From Yersinia nurmii (GTDB taxonomy: Bacteria > Pseudomonadota > Gammaproteobacteria > Enterobacterales > Enterobacteriaceae), in contig NZ_CPYD01000001.1 of assembly GCF_001112925.1 (NCBI RefSeq), positions 62,001 to 126,000 of the forward strand: DNA of 64,000 nt, given 5' to 3'. A model generated the notes under the pieces. It saw only the letters and a program-made list of their open reading frames with translations, was not told the DNA's origin and ran no database searches. This document shows, piece by piece, positions 1 through 9,043 of the stretch. Each line of letters opens with the position of its first letter. Position 1 is the first letter of the stretch. A program made the position numbers and the translations under genes.

Positions 1-113
1 ACCATCGCCGTGGTAGAAGAAACGACTCCGTGGCGAAATGCTTCGATAATACCGTAGCTCTGCCCTTTGCTTAGTCCGAAATCATCGGCATTAATAATAA
101 GTAATTTACCCAT
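1..113 (-). CDS. chbG: ChbG/YdjC-family chitooligosaccharide deacetylase, 5' part only
   Basis: Only the first 37 codons lie in the window. The start [18 protein letters not shown] matches the N-terminus of E. coli ChbG, and the NADDFG motif carries the metal-binding aspartates of this polysaccharide-deacetylase-like family. ChbG removes one acetyl group from chitobiose-6-phosphate, which in E. coli is needed both for induction by ChbR and for further breakdown. It is the last visible gene of the chb operon, 47 bp after chbR, with an AAAGGT ribosome-binding site before the ATG. Confidence 0.9.
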   Translation of the reverse strand, partial: MGKLLIINADDFGLSKGQSYGIIEAFRHGVVSSTTAM

Positions 114-160
114 GAATAATACCTTTCTGCATAGCCCGCCGTCGCCAGCGTCGGCCAAAA

Positions 161-991
161 TTAGTGGGATAAACTCTCAGCAACGCCATAGAACTTCTTA
201 CGATAGTTACCCGGCGTAAAAGAGGTGAGCTTCTTGAAATTTTTAATAAATAACGTGGTGTCGCTATAACCCGCTTCAAAAGCGATATCGGAAACCAAGT
301 CATTAGTCACTTCAAGCTGAGTTTTAGCAAAATTAATTCTGATTTCATTGATAATTTGCATTGGCGTTTTTTGATAATAACGCCGGGTCGCGCGAGTCAG
401 ATATTCCTGAGTTTTGCCAGAAAGTTCGACCATATTGACCAGAGCTCTCTCCCCAAACTGCGAATTATCATGCATCTTATCAACCGTATTTTTCAACCAT
501 AGGGGAATATCGTCGCTGGGAGCAGTCTCTTTATAATGACTAATACGGTTTGTGACATAGAATGTCAGCAATTCCAACAGCTCCGTTATCTCATCTTCCT
601 GTACGTGAGCCGCAGAAATCGCTGATTCGATATAGGAAAGAAAATCGCCTTTGATGCGATAGGCCTGAGAAGCCACAAAACTACGGGATAAAATATGCTT
701 ATAGTGCTGCTCAAAAAATGCTTTGCTGATACCCACGTTGAGAATGCGAGTCACGCCAAACTCATAAAAACTTTGATGGTGAGACCCTACGGGGATAAAA
801 ACCACGTCTCCGCGCTCTAAAAACACCCGCTTACCGTTAATTTCCTGATAACACATTCCCGTCAAAATCAGCGTGTATTCATAATAATCATGCCGATGCA
901 AACCTGTGGCACTTTCCGTTTTATTGTAAATAAATAGATGGAATTCTTTGTCGTTAAAAAGATCTTTTTCACGTACTAATCTGATATCCAT
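161..991 (-). CDS. chbR: ChbR, AraC-family regulator of the chb operon
   Basis: A dual regulator that in E. coli represses chb without sugar and activates it together with CRP when phosphorylated, deacetylated disaccharide is present. The N-terminal cupin half ([38 protein letters not shown]) and the C-terminal pair of AraC helix-turn-helix motifs ([38 protein letters not shown]) follow E. coli ChbR closely. The open frame reaches back to a TTG at 1027; I chose the ATG at 991, although neither has a strong ribosome-binding site and E. coli ChbR length falls between the two. It lies between chbA and chbG, as in E. coli. Confidence 0.9.
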   Translation of the reverse strand: MDIRLVREKDLFNDKEFHLFIYNKTESATGLHRHDYYEYTLILTGMCYQEINGKRVFLERGDVVFIPVGSHHQSFYEFGVTRILNVGISKAFFEQHYKHILSRSFVASQAYRIKGDFLSYIESAISAAHVQEDEITELLELLTFYVTNRISHYKETAPSDDIPLWLKNTVDKMHDNSQFGERALVNMVELSGKTQEYLTRATRRYYQKTPMQIINEIRINFAKTQLEVTNDLVSDIAFEAGYSDTTLFIKNFKKLTSFTPGNYRKKFYGVAESLSH

Positions 992-1043
992 TTTATTCAC
1001 CGTCACTTTAATATTCAAAACGGACAAAGTGCCAATATCAACA

Positions 1044-1391
1044 TCAACCCACTCGTTGGTGTAATTCGATCAATTCGGCAATTAATTCCCTGGCCAGCAT
1101 GGCATTCATTAAATGATCCTGAGCGTGAACCAGCACTAACGTGACTTTGGTTTTCCCTTCCCCCTGATCTGCTTCAATCAGTTGGGTCTGCACCAAATGC
1201 GCCTCATTGAGTGCCAATCGGGATTGAGCCATCATTTCTTCAGCCTGAGCAAAGTCACCCGTTTTAGCCAGCCTCAACGCTTTGTAAGCCAGGCTGCGCG
1301 CCTGACCCGCGTTGATAATCAGCCCCATAACGACGTCTTCCAATTCACTGCTGGTTTCTTCATTATCAACGATAGAATCTAAATCAAACAT
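1044..1391 (-). CDS. chbA: ChbA, PTS N,N'-diacetylchitobiose/cellobiose enzyme IIA
   Basis: Lactose/cellobiose-family IIA protein of 115 residues, the cytoplasmic phosphocarrier that takes phosphate from HPr and hands it to ChbB. His89 in [11 protein letters not shown] is the expected phosphorylation site. The helical-bundle sequence ([35 protein letters not shown]) is nearly that of E. coli ChbA. A GGAG ribosome-binding site stands 7 nt before the ATG. In E. coli chbA directly follows chbC; here the GH1 gene is inserted between them, 12 bp upstream of chbA. Confidence 0.95.
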   Translation of the reverse strand: MFDLDSIVDNEETSSELEDVVMGLIINAGQARSLAYKALRLAKTGDFAQAEEMMAQSRLALNEAHLVQTQLIEADQGEGKTKVTLVLVHAQDHLMNAMLARELIAELIELHQRVG

Positions 1392-1403
1392 GATATTACT
1401 CCG

Positions 1404-2789
1404 TCAGTTAAAGCCGTTTTGCCTTGCGACATTTGCAAACCAATAACCACTTTTTTTCAGTTCACGGGTTTGGTCTGCAATATTCAGCCGAACCAATCCA
1501 TAACGATTCTTATAGGCATTAAGCCACGACCAACAGTCGATAAAGGTCCACAAATGGTAGCCTTTACAATTACTGCCTTCCTGTAGAGCTTGATGCAGCC
1601 AGATCAAATGTTCACGAATAAAATCAATTCGGTAGTCATCATTGATCATTCCAGTCGAGTCCATAAACTGCTCCTCGCCCTCCACGCCCATTCCATTCTC
1701 TGAAATATAGCAGGGAATATTGCCGTAATTTTCCTGTAGGTCTTTTAGAATGTCATACAGCCCTTTTTCATAAATTTCCCAGCCACGATGGGGATTAATC
1801 TTACGACCCGGCATCGCATAAAAACTAAATAAATCTTCCGGGGTCTTTACCTGCCCGGCAGAAACCGGGACCTCTTTAGCCTGGATACGTCTAGGCTGGT
1901 AATAATTCACTCCAAGCAAATCCACCGCTCCGCTGGCAATCAGCTGAGCGTCTTCCGGCTCAGTGTGAGGCAATAAATCATGCTGGCGTAATAATTCAAC
2001 CAAATCAGTAGGGTAAGCGCCTTTCGTCACTGGATCGAGGAAACTGCGATTGAGCAACAGATCGGCATGATGCGCCGCCGCACGATCTTCGGCGCTATCT
2101 GAACGCGGATAAGTCGGGCTCAGGTTCAAAATGATACCAATTGTCCCGTTTTGCTCCGTGCTACGGTAGCGTTCCACCGCTTTCGCATGAGCCAATACGC
2201 TATGGTAAGCCACCGTCACCGCTCGCTTAAAATCCACCACGCAAGGGTAATGCAGGTCATTCAGATAACCGGCTTCAACCGGTACAATCGGTTCATTGAA
2301 GGTAAACCAGTGTTTAACTCTATCGCCATACAACTTAAAACAAGCTTCGGCATAACGGGCATAAGCCTCCACTACAACTCGGTTTTCCCACCCCCCCAGC
2401 TCTTGCATGCATAGCGGCATGTCAAAGTGGTAGAGGTTGATAAAAGGCTTAATGCCGTTCGCCAGTAAAGTATCTATCACCCCGTTATAAAAGGTGACGG
2501 CCTGAGGATTCAGCTCGCCGTCACCATCGGGGATCAGTCGGGACCAGGAAATAGACGTTCTGAACGTGTTATGCCCCAGCGCCTTTAATAGCAAAATATC
2601 CTGCTTATAGTTATCGTAAAAGGTCGAGGTATTTTCTGGACCAATTTGGTCATGAAAACGCTCCGGGGAAATCTCATACCAGTAATCGAAGATATTCTTG
2701 CTTTTACCATCCCGTAACGCCGCCCCTTCGGACTGCGTTGCCGAGGTGGCACTTCCCCACCAAAAATCATCGGAAAATTGATATTTCAT
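1404..2789 (-). CDS. GH1 6-phospho-beta-glucosidase
   Basis: Glycoside hydrolase family 1 enzyme of 461 residues, expected to split the phosphorylated beta-glucoside delivered by the PTS into glucose-6-phosphate and an aglycone or sugar. The acid/base glutamate lies in WFTFNEPIVP and the nucleophile in CYISENGMGVEG; the N-terminal FWWGSATSATQSEG is typical of bacterial GH1. The frame extends 4 codons upstream to a TTG, but the ATG at 2789 has GGGAG five bases upstream. It stands inside the chb operon between chbC and chbA. The E. coli operon uses the unrelated GH4 enzyme ChbF, so substrate preference here may lean to cellobiose, arbutin or salicin rather than chitobiose. Confidence 0.93.
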   Translation of the reverse strand: MKYQFSDDFWWGSATSATQSEGAALRDGKSKNIFDYWYEISPERFHDQIGPENTSTFYDNYKQDILLLKALGHNTFRTSISWSRLIPDGDGELNPQAVTFYNGVIDTLLANGIKPFINLYHFDMPLCMQELGGWENRVVVEAYARYAEACFKLYGDRVKHWFTFNEPIVPVEAGYLNDLHYPCVVDFKRAVTVAYHSVLAHAKAVERYRSTEQNGTIGIILNLSPTYPRSDSAEDRAAAHHADLLLNRSFLDPVTKGAYPTDLVELLRQHDLLPHTEPEDAQLIASGAVDLLGVNYYQPRRIQAKEVPVSAGQVKTPEDLFSFYAMPGRKINPHRGWEIYEKGLYDILKDLQENYGNIPCYISENGMGVEGEEQFMDSTGMINDDYRIDFIREHLIWLHQALQEGSNCKGYHLWTFIDCWSWLNAYKNRYGLVRLNIADQTRELKKSGYWFANVARQNGFN

Positions 2790-2846
2790 TCCAGCTCCCA
2801 AACCTTTACGCCATAAACAGAGTGCGGCTTAAACAAAGTGTAATGA

Positions 2847-4208
2847 TTAGAATTTCAGGCTGTTAGCGATCTCTTCTTCGCTTTCGACTTCACGGTCAAT
2901 CTCGCCCTGCGCCTTGTTAGCAATAATCACGAACGGTAGATAAACCAATGTCGCCACTCCCAGGTTAAACAAACTGAGCAGTAAAGCCGCAATGCTACCG
3001 TTGGTATTGAAGAAGGCACCTAAACCGGCAGGCATTGTCCATGGCGCAATGTTGGTGATTGGCGGGATAAAGCCGCTGTAATAAGCCACGGAAGTAATAA
3101 TGGCCAATATCGGCTGGATCATGATGAACGGGATAAACAGCAGTGGGTTCATAATGACCGGTAGACCGAACAGGATTGGTTCATTGATCTGGAAAATACT
3201 TGCTGGAGCGGCCAGTTTCGCAACCTGGCGGTAATCTTCACGACGTGAGGCAATAAAGATGGCAATAATCAGACCCAGAGTCGCACCGGTTCCGCCGAGG
3301 AAAATGTAGGAATCGACGAAAGGTTTGGCCCACATATGGAACTCTTTACCCGCCGCCAGCGCGGCATCTACCGAACCGTATTGGGTATAGGTTGCAACGT
3401 TTTCCAGCGCGAACGGCATCATAATGCCACTTTCCAGCGCGGATAACGCCATTGCGCCGTGCACCCCGAAGAACCACAACAGGGAGGAGAACATGACGTA
3501 CACCCAGCCGACTACGTTGCCCATTTTAGACAGCGGTGCCGAGATACTATCGATAATCACCTGATGGAAGTTGGTGCCATATTGGGCGAGGAAATATGCA
3601 ATCACCCCCATGATCGACAGGATGATAAAACCAGGAATAACCGCAGAGAATGAGCGCGAAACCGAGGTAGGCACGCTGTCTGGCAGGCTGATAACCCAGT
3701 TACGACGAGTGATAAAGGTAAAGAGTTCGGCTACCACCAGCCCGATAATGATACCGGAAATGATATTTGCTCCGCCCAGCCAGTTGGCACCAACGGCATA
3801 GGCTTCACCCACGCTGTACGGTGTAACGGTCATAAAGGCTGCAACCGCCAGCAGCGCAGCGGCCAGAGGATCGACCTTTTTCTCTTCGGCCAGTGCCATA
3901 CTGATAAAGAACGGCGTCATCAGCGACATGATACCAAGAGTACCGTTATAAACGTTGCCGCCAATCCCTTTCCAACCATTCAGCATGGTTATGGTATCTG
4001 CGTCTAAACGCACCCCCATTGAATAGAAGAACGAGCCATCGCCGAAACTTAAGAACACGTTGTTGATCAGAACAAACATCGCCCCGGTCAGGGTTAACGG
4101 CATCAACCTGATAAACCCATTTTTGATGGCGTTGATATGCTGCTGTCTGCCTATTCTAACGGCAAAGGGTAAGATGACTTTTTCCAGAGAAGCAATAAAT
4201 TGGCTCAC
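2847..4208 (-). CDS. chbC: ChbC, PTS cellobiose/chitobiose enzyme IIC permease
   Basis: Membrane component (453 residues, about 10 hydrophobic segments) that moves the disaccharide inward while it is phosphorylated. It matches E. coli ChbC almost throughout: [20 protein letters not shown] near the N-terminus, [15 protein letters not shown] in the conserved glutamate-containing loop, and a C-terminus ending IANSLKF. The start is GTG, with GGGGA five bases upstream. The gene lies 12 bp after chbB and is clearly cotranscribed with it. Confidence 0.95.
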   Translation of the reverse strand: MSQFIASLEKVILPFAVRIGRQQHINAIKNGFIRLMPLTLTGAMFVLINNVFLSFGDGSFFYSMGVRLDADTITMLNGWKGIGGNVYNGTLGIMSLMTPFFISMALAEEKKVDPLAAALLAVAAFMTVTPYSVGEAYAVGANWLGGANIISGIIIGLVVAELFTFITRRNWVISLPDSVPTSVSRSFSAVIPGFIILSIMGVIAYFLAQYGTNFHQVIIDSISAPLSKMGNVVGWVYVMFSSLLWFFGVHGAMALSALESGIMMPFALENVATYTQYGSVDAALAAGKEFHMWAKPFVDSYIFLGGTGATLGLIIAIFIASRREDYRQVAKLAAPASIFQINEPILFGLPVIMNPLLFIPFIMIQPILAIITSVAYYSGFIPPITNIAPWTMPAGLGAFFNTNGSIAALLLSLFNLGVATLVYLPFVIIANKAQGEIDREVESEEEIANSLKF

Positions 4209-4220
4209 GACAATCCCCTA

Positions 4221-4538
4221 TTATTGTTTTGCTTTTTTTATAGCGGCCACGGCAGCTTTTAATACCCCTAAACCATCGACTTTGCCGTAGAGCTGCGCAT
4301 CGATAACTTCAACGGGTTTGTGTGGGAACATTTTTTCAATTTCACCCAACATGTAGCTGATTTGTGGCCCTAACAAGATCACATCGGCCTCTGGGCCTTT
4401 TTCTGATGCCAGCGCTTCCGGATAGGCGTTAATCACCACCGGAACTTCATACTTCTCCGCTTGCGCCTTCATTTTGGATACCAGCAACGAGGTGGACATA
4501 CCGGCAGAACAAAACAGATAAATTTTTTTCTTTTCCAT
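4221..4538 (-). CDS. chbB: ChbB, PTS cellobiose/chitobiose enzyme IIB
   Basis: Cytoplasmic IIB domain of 105 residues. Cys10 in [18 protein letters not shown] is the phosphorylated cysteine. The frame opens 10 codons further upstream, but the ATG at 4538 aligns with E. coli ChbB (MEKK) and has AAGG at a suitable distance. This is the first recognised gene of the operon chbB-chbC-GH1-chbA-chbR-chbG. The long upstream region (4539-5229) should hold the promoter and the NagC, ChbR and CRP sites known for E. coli chb. Confidence 0.95.
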   Translation of the reverse strand: MEKKKIYLFCSAGMSTSLLVSKMKAQAEKYEVPVVINAYPEALASEKGPEADVILLGPQISYMLGEIEKMFPHKPVEVIDAQLYGKVDGLGVLKAAVAAIKKAKQ

Positions 4539-4571
4539 ACCCAACACCTTTTGATGTTCAAAAGACACAAG

Positions 4572-4763
4572 TTATTGATATGCCAGTTGCAATGGTAAAA
4601 TTCCCTTTATCTGTACGTCATCGCGAGCCTTAGCCCACATCCATTGTCTCTGGTTGTCGAAAGTATACGGAGTTGCCAGATAAGGCAGTAATCCACTATT
4701 TGGGGTAATCGTCTCTCATTGACCTTTCAGATTGACATTCTTCACACTTCTTGGGGTTCGCAT
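4572..4763 (-). pseudogene. Small ORF in the chb leader with an in-frame TGA
   Basis: An ATG at 4763, preceded by GGGAGG nine bases upstream, opens MRTPRSVKNVNLKGQ and then meets TGA at 4718-4716. The same frame stays open for another 47 codons (LPYLATPYTFDNQRQWMW..., ending LQLAYQ) and stops at 4574-4572, 33 bp before chbB. It could be a 15-residue leader peptide, or a roughly 63-residue gene killed by a nonsense mutation. I do not recognise the family. The good ribosome-binding site and coding-like composition on both sides of the TGA are the only support. Confidence 0.35.
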
Positions 4764-5229
4764 TGTGATGAACCTCCCAAAATCATCATTTTTTAGCTTT
4801 GCGAAATAAGTTTAATTTATTGATTTATAAAAAATAAAATAGCACCCACGAAAGGAATTGCGAAAAATCCGTACAAAATTATTGGGATAAGTAAAAAAAT
4901 GGCCGATACCGCACATTAATTTGCAACTGGCATGAAATGCCAAACGCTGATTTTTTATAGAAAAAACTGCAGGAATTTCATCAAAAAAAAAGAAAAAGCG
5001 GTAGAATTCTCAACGCGAGGAGGCCTGAATCAAACTCACCTTCACGCAGAAAAGATAATTTAGCGGGAAATAGCCTGAATTCAGAAGAGTTTTTAATATA
5101 TCGATTTGGGGAAATAGAGCTAAAGCTCTCAACAAAATAACAACAAATAAACTCGCTTGAATTCCAAGATAAGAATTGGTTATTTTTGCTATTTGTCGTT
5201 GAATAAAAACATAAGAAAAGGTTTTACGG
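4764..5229. promoter_or_regulatory. Divergent intergenic region, chb operon versus methyltransferase gene
   Basis: No gene is visible. The stretch is AT-rich and contains two TTGCGAAA motifs (about 4798-4805 and 4858-4865) resembling NagC half-sites, and a TGTGA (4765-4769) resembling a CRP half-site. A TTTAATTTATTGATTTATAAAAAA tract may hold promoter elements. None is strong enough to assign; they are noted because E. coli chb is controlled by NagC, ChbR and CRP. Confidence 0.35.
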
Positions 5230-5898
5230 ATGAATGCCAAAAACACTAAAGGTGCCCAGGTTTATACCCCACTGTCACTGAAACTCTATGATTGGTGGGT
5301 ACTGAGCATTTCGAATAAATACGCTTGGGGTTGTAGTACCAAAGATATTTTATTACCTCATTTACAGCAACACATGGGAAAAAAACATCTGGATATTGGC
5401 GTTGGGACCGGTTATTACCTAGCCAATACACCTCGAGGCTCGCAGGATATTACTCTGTTGGATCTCAACCCAAACTGTCTTGAAGCGTCTAAAAATCGCG
5501 TCGGACTGCATCGTATTTCAGAGTGCGTATTGCATGATGTTTTTCAGCCGTTACCTGAGCATCTGAATAATCAGTTCGACTCAGTTTCTTTATTTTATCT
5601 GCTTCATTGCCTGCCCGGCAATATGTCAGAGAAAGCGCCCGCTATTACACTCGCAGCGTCAGCAATAAAGGACGATGGCGTTGTTTGTGGCGCAACGATT
5701 CTGGGTGAAGGAGTGGAACACAATGCCTTTGCCCGCAAACTTATGTCAGTGTATAACCAAAAAGGAATTTTTAGTAATCATCAGGATGCGTTAGATAATT
5801 TACACTCAGTGCTCTCTACACATTTCAAACAGGTGGACGTGCAATTACATGGCTCCGTAGCCGTGTTTTCAGCTAAAGGCAGAAAATGCAAAAATTAA
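5230..5898 (+). CDS. Class I SAM-dependent methyltransferase, substrate unknown
   Basis: Soluble protein of 222 residues with the Rossmann methyltransferase signature: motif I HLDIGVGTGYYLANT at about residues 53-67 and the acidic motif II end ITLLDLNPNCLEAS about 20 residues later. There is no signal peptide or membrane segment. An AAAAGG ribosome-binding site precedes the ATG. It stands alone, divergent from chb, and is closed by a terminator. UbiE-like small-molecule or lipid methylation is possible, but the sequence alone does not tell the substrate. Confidence 0.85.
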   Translation: MNAKNTKGAQVYTPLSLKLYDWWVLSISNKYAWGCSTKDILLPHLQQHMGKKHLDIGVGTGYYLANTPRGSQDITLLDLNPNCLEASKNRVGLHRISECVLHDVFQPLPEHLNNQFDSVSLFYLLHCLPGNMSEKAPAITLAASAIKDDGVVCGATILGEGVEHNAFARKLMSVYNQKGIFSNHQDALDNLHSVLSTHFKQVDVQLHGSVAVFSAKGRKCKN

Positions 5899-5920
5899 AG
5901 AGACATTAAACGTAAACTTC

Positions 5921-5950
5921 CTGCCTTTCCTGACGAAAGGCAGATTTTAC
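5921..5950 (+). terminator. Rho-independent terminator after the methyltransferase gene
   Basis: Perfect 9-bp stem CTGCCTTTC / GAAAGGCAG with a 5-nt loop, followed by ATTTTAC, 22 bp after the stop codon. Confidence 0.75.
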
Positions 5951-6079
5951 AAACTATCCGCCTCTGACTATTCGGATTAGGGATATCGGATTTCAATTAA
6001 AGGCTGCGCTCTACTAAAAAGACAATGTGCCCTGTAGTGCGTTGAGGCTCATTCGTCGGATAGAATGTAAAGATATAGC

Positions 6080-6745
6080 ATGGCCGATAATGAGTTTACT
6101 AAAAAACAAGGCAGTTTCAGACTGCTTCTCGATGTTCTTCTTGATGTGGGTATCACCTGCATCCCTTTATTTATGCCACACAGTCAGGAATTGCTGAGAC
6201 AGGGATTTCGGCTCCCTCTATTCTGTATCTATTAGCGCTCAGTATTATCGTTCCATTATATTAGTTTTTCTTTAGAAAAAGTGACGACTTGGGGGAAAGG
6301 AAATTTTTATTATCGCCATTTTCTGATACTACTGCTCGTCATACTTGCCATTCAGTTCATCGGGCCTTGTCTGCAGGGGATAAAAAAATCAGAAAAGTGG
6401 ATGACGGAGCAAGTTTCACTTCGTGGGTATATTTCAATCATAAATCCGTTATTACTGATATTTATTGTTCCGATATACGAAGGAATTATTTTCAGAGGCT
6501 GTTTGTTTGGTGCTTTTGCCTATTGGTTTAATGATAATATTTGCTGGTCAGCGATTGTCACTTCGAGAGTCTTTGTTGTAACCCACACCCAATATGTTGA
6601 TATGATGACATTACTTCTGCTATTCCTCATATCCTTGGTGTTGTCCGTCGCCAGAGTAAAATCTAAAAGTTTATTGATACCAATCACGCCACATATTGCT
6701 ATGAACGGCATCGGGTTGGGTTTTCAGTATTTGATTGCTAATTAA
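6080..6745 (+). pseudogene. Frameshifted CPBP (CAAX/Abi) intramembrane protease
   Basis: An ATG at 6080 starts MADNEFTKKQGSFRLLLDVL and runs to a stop at about 6235. A +1 frame then continues (ISAPSILYLLALSIIVPLY), and from 6281 a third frame gives 154 residues with the CPBP motifs YEGIIFRGCLFG and, about 40 residues later, a THTQY segment where the family has its conserved histidine. The usual EExxxxR motif has lost its first glutamate (YEGIIFRG). At least two frame changes and the altered active site make this a dead gene. Live members are membrane proteases often linked to bacteriocin immunity. Confidence 0.65.
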
Positions 6746-6781
6746 GTCGAGGGAACAATAAAACACAACACCCAATAAACG

Positions 6782-6799
6782 GGCCGCATTTCTGCGGCC
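6782..6799 (-). terminator. Hairpin after the ABC-F gene
   Basis: Perfect 7-bp GC-rich stem GGCCGCA / TGCGGCC with a 4-nt loop. On the minus strand it is followed by GTTTATTGGGTGTTGTGTTTTATT, a moderately U-rich tail. It lies 20 bp past the stop codon of the ABC-F gene. Confidence 0.6.
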
Positions 6800-6818
6800 T
6801 GAATGCTCCTCTTACCTT

Positions 6819-8552
6819 TTAAACCAAACCTAGCTGTCGACTTAACTGTGCAATTTCATGCTGCCACTGGCGCTGTAACTCTGGTTTTTGATGCTTGGGC
6901 TTCCGCGCCAGATCGCCTTCCAGTTTGCTTTCCAGATCCAGCAACATCGCGAGTAAGTGCTCTTCTTCAGTTTCCTGTTGCGCAATACTTTCCCATGTTG
7001 GCTCAACCGGAGTCGTGGCGGCGGGCGTAGGTTTGTCGGTCAAAATATCGTAAACCGGTGCCAGATCGTGCCACTCCTCCAAACGCTGTTTATCGATTAA
7101 CCAGAAACGATTACAGCTCTGTTCAATCAACGTTCGATCATGAGATACCAGCAATACCGCGCCACTAAAGGTTTTCAGCGTTTCGGCCAGCTCTTCCTTC
7201 CCTTCCATATCCAAATGGTTGGTCGGTTCATCCAGTAGTAACAGCGAATAATTTGCCAAGGTTAAACCGATAAACAGTAAGCGTGAACGCTCACCACCGC
7301 TCAGCGTTTTAACCTGTTGCTGATGACGTAGATAAGGGAAACCGGCGCCGATCAATGCCATTTTCCGTTGTTCTTCCGTCAAGGGTTTGAACTGCGTCAA
7401 CGCATCGCTTAGCGTGTCTTCGTCCCGCAGTTGCTGCAAACTCTGGTCGTAATAACCCACTCGCACCCGCGGATGAAAAACCACGCCATTGTCAGCCGTT
7501 TCAGGCTGACTAAATGCTCGCCATAGGCAGTGAAGCAACGAGGATTTACCGCAACCATTCTGGCCCACCAGCGCAATACGATCGCCACTTTTCACCCGCA
7601 TTTCATCGAGTTTGAACAGTACCGGAGCCTCAGTCGCCGGACGCACTTGCAATGCTGAAAGCGCCAACACCCGATCCGCGGGCAATGCTTCACCGTTCAA
7701 CCGCAATTGCCACTGGTTGCCAGCCGTCACTTCGGTTTGATCTTCTTTCAGCCTATCAACCTGCCTCTCCATTTGTTTGGCCTTGCGCGCCAGCTTATCG
7801 TTATCGTACACGCTGCCCCAAAGAGCTAACCGTTTGGCGCTTTTTGCCACGCGATCAATTTCCTTTTGCTCCGCCCGTCGGCGGTTGGCATCGGCTATAT
7901 CTTGATCCACCAGCGCTTGCCGCGCCTGAGTGCAAGGCAAGCGGATAAACAGCAAGGTTTTATCACGCAAAATCCAAGTGCAGTTAGTCACGCTATCCAG
8001 TAGGCAGCGATCGTGGGAAACCAGCACAAAGCTGCCACTCCAGTTTTGCAAAAACTGCTCCAGCCACAGCAATGTCGGAAGGTCCAGATGGTTACTCGGC
8101 TCGTCCAGCAACAACAAATCAGGCTGCCGAATCAACGCGCGCGCCAGCAATAAGCGGGTATGCTGCCCGCCACTGAGCGTACCCGCCGTCAGACTCCAGG
8201 CTGCTTCATCAAATCCCAGGCTAGCAAGCAAGGCTTCCGCCTGCCAAGTTTCGGGCTGATGAAGACTTTCTGGCAGATGATTAAGAGTGGCTTCCAGTAA
8301 CGTACTATTCGCCAGCGCACGGGGAAGATGCTGTTCTACCCGCGCCATCAGACACTGGTTTGCGGTCGTCACTGAGCCGGACGTTGCGGCCAAATCACCG
8401 CTGAGTATTTTCAATAAGGTACTTTTTCCGCTGCCGTTATGGCCGATTAAACCAATGCGGTCACCCTTTTTCAGGCCAAAAGAAATCTCAGCCAGCAATG
8501 GGCCGTACGTGTTATCAAAACGAATGGATTGTGCAGAAAGTAATGTGGTCAT
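6819..8552 (-). CDS. ABC-F family ATPase (ribosome-associated, possible antibiotic target protection)
   Basis: Two ABC ATPase domains on one soluble chain of 577 residues, with no membrane segments. Walker A GHNGSGKST and GQNGCGKSS, signatures LSGGQHTRL and LSGGERSRL, and Walker B LLLLDEPSNHLD and LLLLDEPTNHLD are all present. The interdomain linker (P-site tRNA interaction motif) is charged and about 75 residues long (roughly 210-285), and the C-terminal tail is coiled-coil-like. ABC-F proteins act on the ribosome: some are housekeeping factors (Uup, YheS), others protect from antibiotics. The frame opens at a TTG 4 codons earlier; I chose the ATG at 8552. Upstream lies a leader peptide with competing hairpins, an arrangement known for inducible resistance ABC-Fs. 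Confidence 0.9.
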   Translation of the reverse strand: MTTLLSAQSIRFDNTYGPLLAEISFGLKKGDRIGLIGHNGSGKSTLLKILSGDLAATSGSVTTANQCLMARVEQHLPRALANSTLLEATLNHLPESLHQPETWQAEALLASLGFDEAAWSLTAGTLSGGQHTRLLLARALIRQPDLLLLDEPSNHLDLPTLLWLEQFLQNWSGSFVLVSHDRCLLDSVTNCTWILRDKTLLFIRLPCTQARQALVDQDIADANRRRAEQKEIDRVAKSAKRLALWGSVYDNDKLARKAKQMERQVDRLKEDQTEVTAGNQWQLRLNGEALPADRVLALSALQVRPATEAPVLFKLDEMRVKSGDRIALVGQNGCGKSSLLHCLWRAFSQPETADNGVVFHPRVRVGYYDQSLQQLRDEDTLSDALTQFKPLTEEQRKMALIGAGFPYLRHQQQVKTLSGGERSRLLFIGLTLANYSLLLLDEPTNHLDMEGKEELAETLKTFSGAVLLVSHDRTLIEQSCNRFWLIDKQRLEEWHDLAPVYDILTDKPTPAATTPVEPTWESIAQQETEEEHLLAMLLDLESKLEGDLARKPKHQKPELQRQWQHEIAQLSRQLGLV

Positions 8553-8589
8553 GTGCTTACTCAAGTTTTGCAGGCATAAGTATGCCTCT

Positions 8590-8696
8590 CGTCAATAAAG
8601 CTGACGATAACCGGTAAGCCGGAGGGAAGTTCTCAGATTGTCAGTTAGCTTCGCTCAAGCTGGTTATCGCAGCACGATACCGGTAACGCTTGAGCG
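8590..8696 (-). promoter_or_regulatory. Putative attenuator in the ABC-F leader
   Basis: On the minus-strand transcript a long hairpin forms from CGCTCAAGC (8696-8688) with GCTTGAGCG (8660-8652), closed inside by GGTATCG (8681-8675) pairing with CGATAACC (8669-8662). The last segment contains the stop codon of the leader peptide. A downstream GGTTATCG (8612-8605) is also perfectly complementary to that CGATAACC, so the two pairings exclude each other. GGTTATCG further overlaps a small CGTCA / TGACG hairpin (8606-8590). A ribosome stalled in the leader would cover the first arm and favour the alternative fold. This logic is inferred from sequence only. Confidence 0.55.
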
Positions 8697-8747
8697 GTTG
8701 CGATGACTGAGGACGGGTGAAAAAAGAAACAATTCACGAGTCAACAT
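8664..8747 (-). CDS. 27-residue leader peptide upstream of the ABC-F gene
   Basis: Too short for ordinary gene calling. It starts at an ATG preceded by a perfect AAGGAGG Shine-Dalgarno six bases upstream, far stronger than that of the ABC-F gene itself. The peptide reads MLTRELFLFSPVLSHRNRSS followed by VTGIVLR and ends at TAA, 111 bp before the ABC-F ATG. Its last codons form arms of the attenuator hairpin. A promoter-like TATAAT lies about 40 bp upstream. Confidence 0.55.
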   Translation of the reverse strand: MLTRELFLFSPVLSHRNRSSVTGIVLR

Positions 8748-8788
8748 AGCAATCCTCCTTAATATATTTATAGTGAATGAATTAACCG

Positions 8789-8817
8789 ATTATATTGAGG
8801 TTTGCTCTACTTTGCCA
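8789..8817 (-). promoter_or_regulatory. Predicted sigma-70 promoter for leader peptide and ABC-F gene
   Basis: On the minus strand, TATAAT (8794-8789) is preceded with exactly 17-bp spacing by TGGCAA (8817-8812), a weak -35. A second TATAAA lies closer to the leader start. Transcription would begin about 30 bp before the leader Shine-Dalgarno. Confidence 0.5.
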
Positions 8818-9043
8818 GTTCCCCCCCTTTATTACACCTGCTTATCGATTCATCGTCGCTAAAGCCCGTTTCACGGCAGCTTACTGGTCATAATTCGATG
8901 TTGATTCATAGGCCTGCAGGCAGGAATAAATCCGTTCGCCTTGACTAAATCAAGAAACCGACAATATTTAGGTAGCGATTGTCACATCAGGAACGATGAT
9001 AAAAAGTTTCCTCTTTCATATTTAGGTTCAAGGGAGTTGATAT

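Noticed and set aside
4572..4763. Selenocysteine reading of the in-frame TGA
   Set aside because: No stem-loop of SECIS type was seen directly after the TGA and the protein resembles no known selenoprotein; nonsense mutation or leader peptide is simpler.
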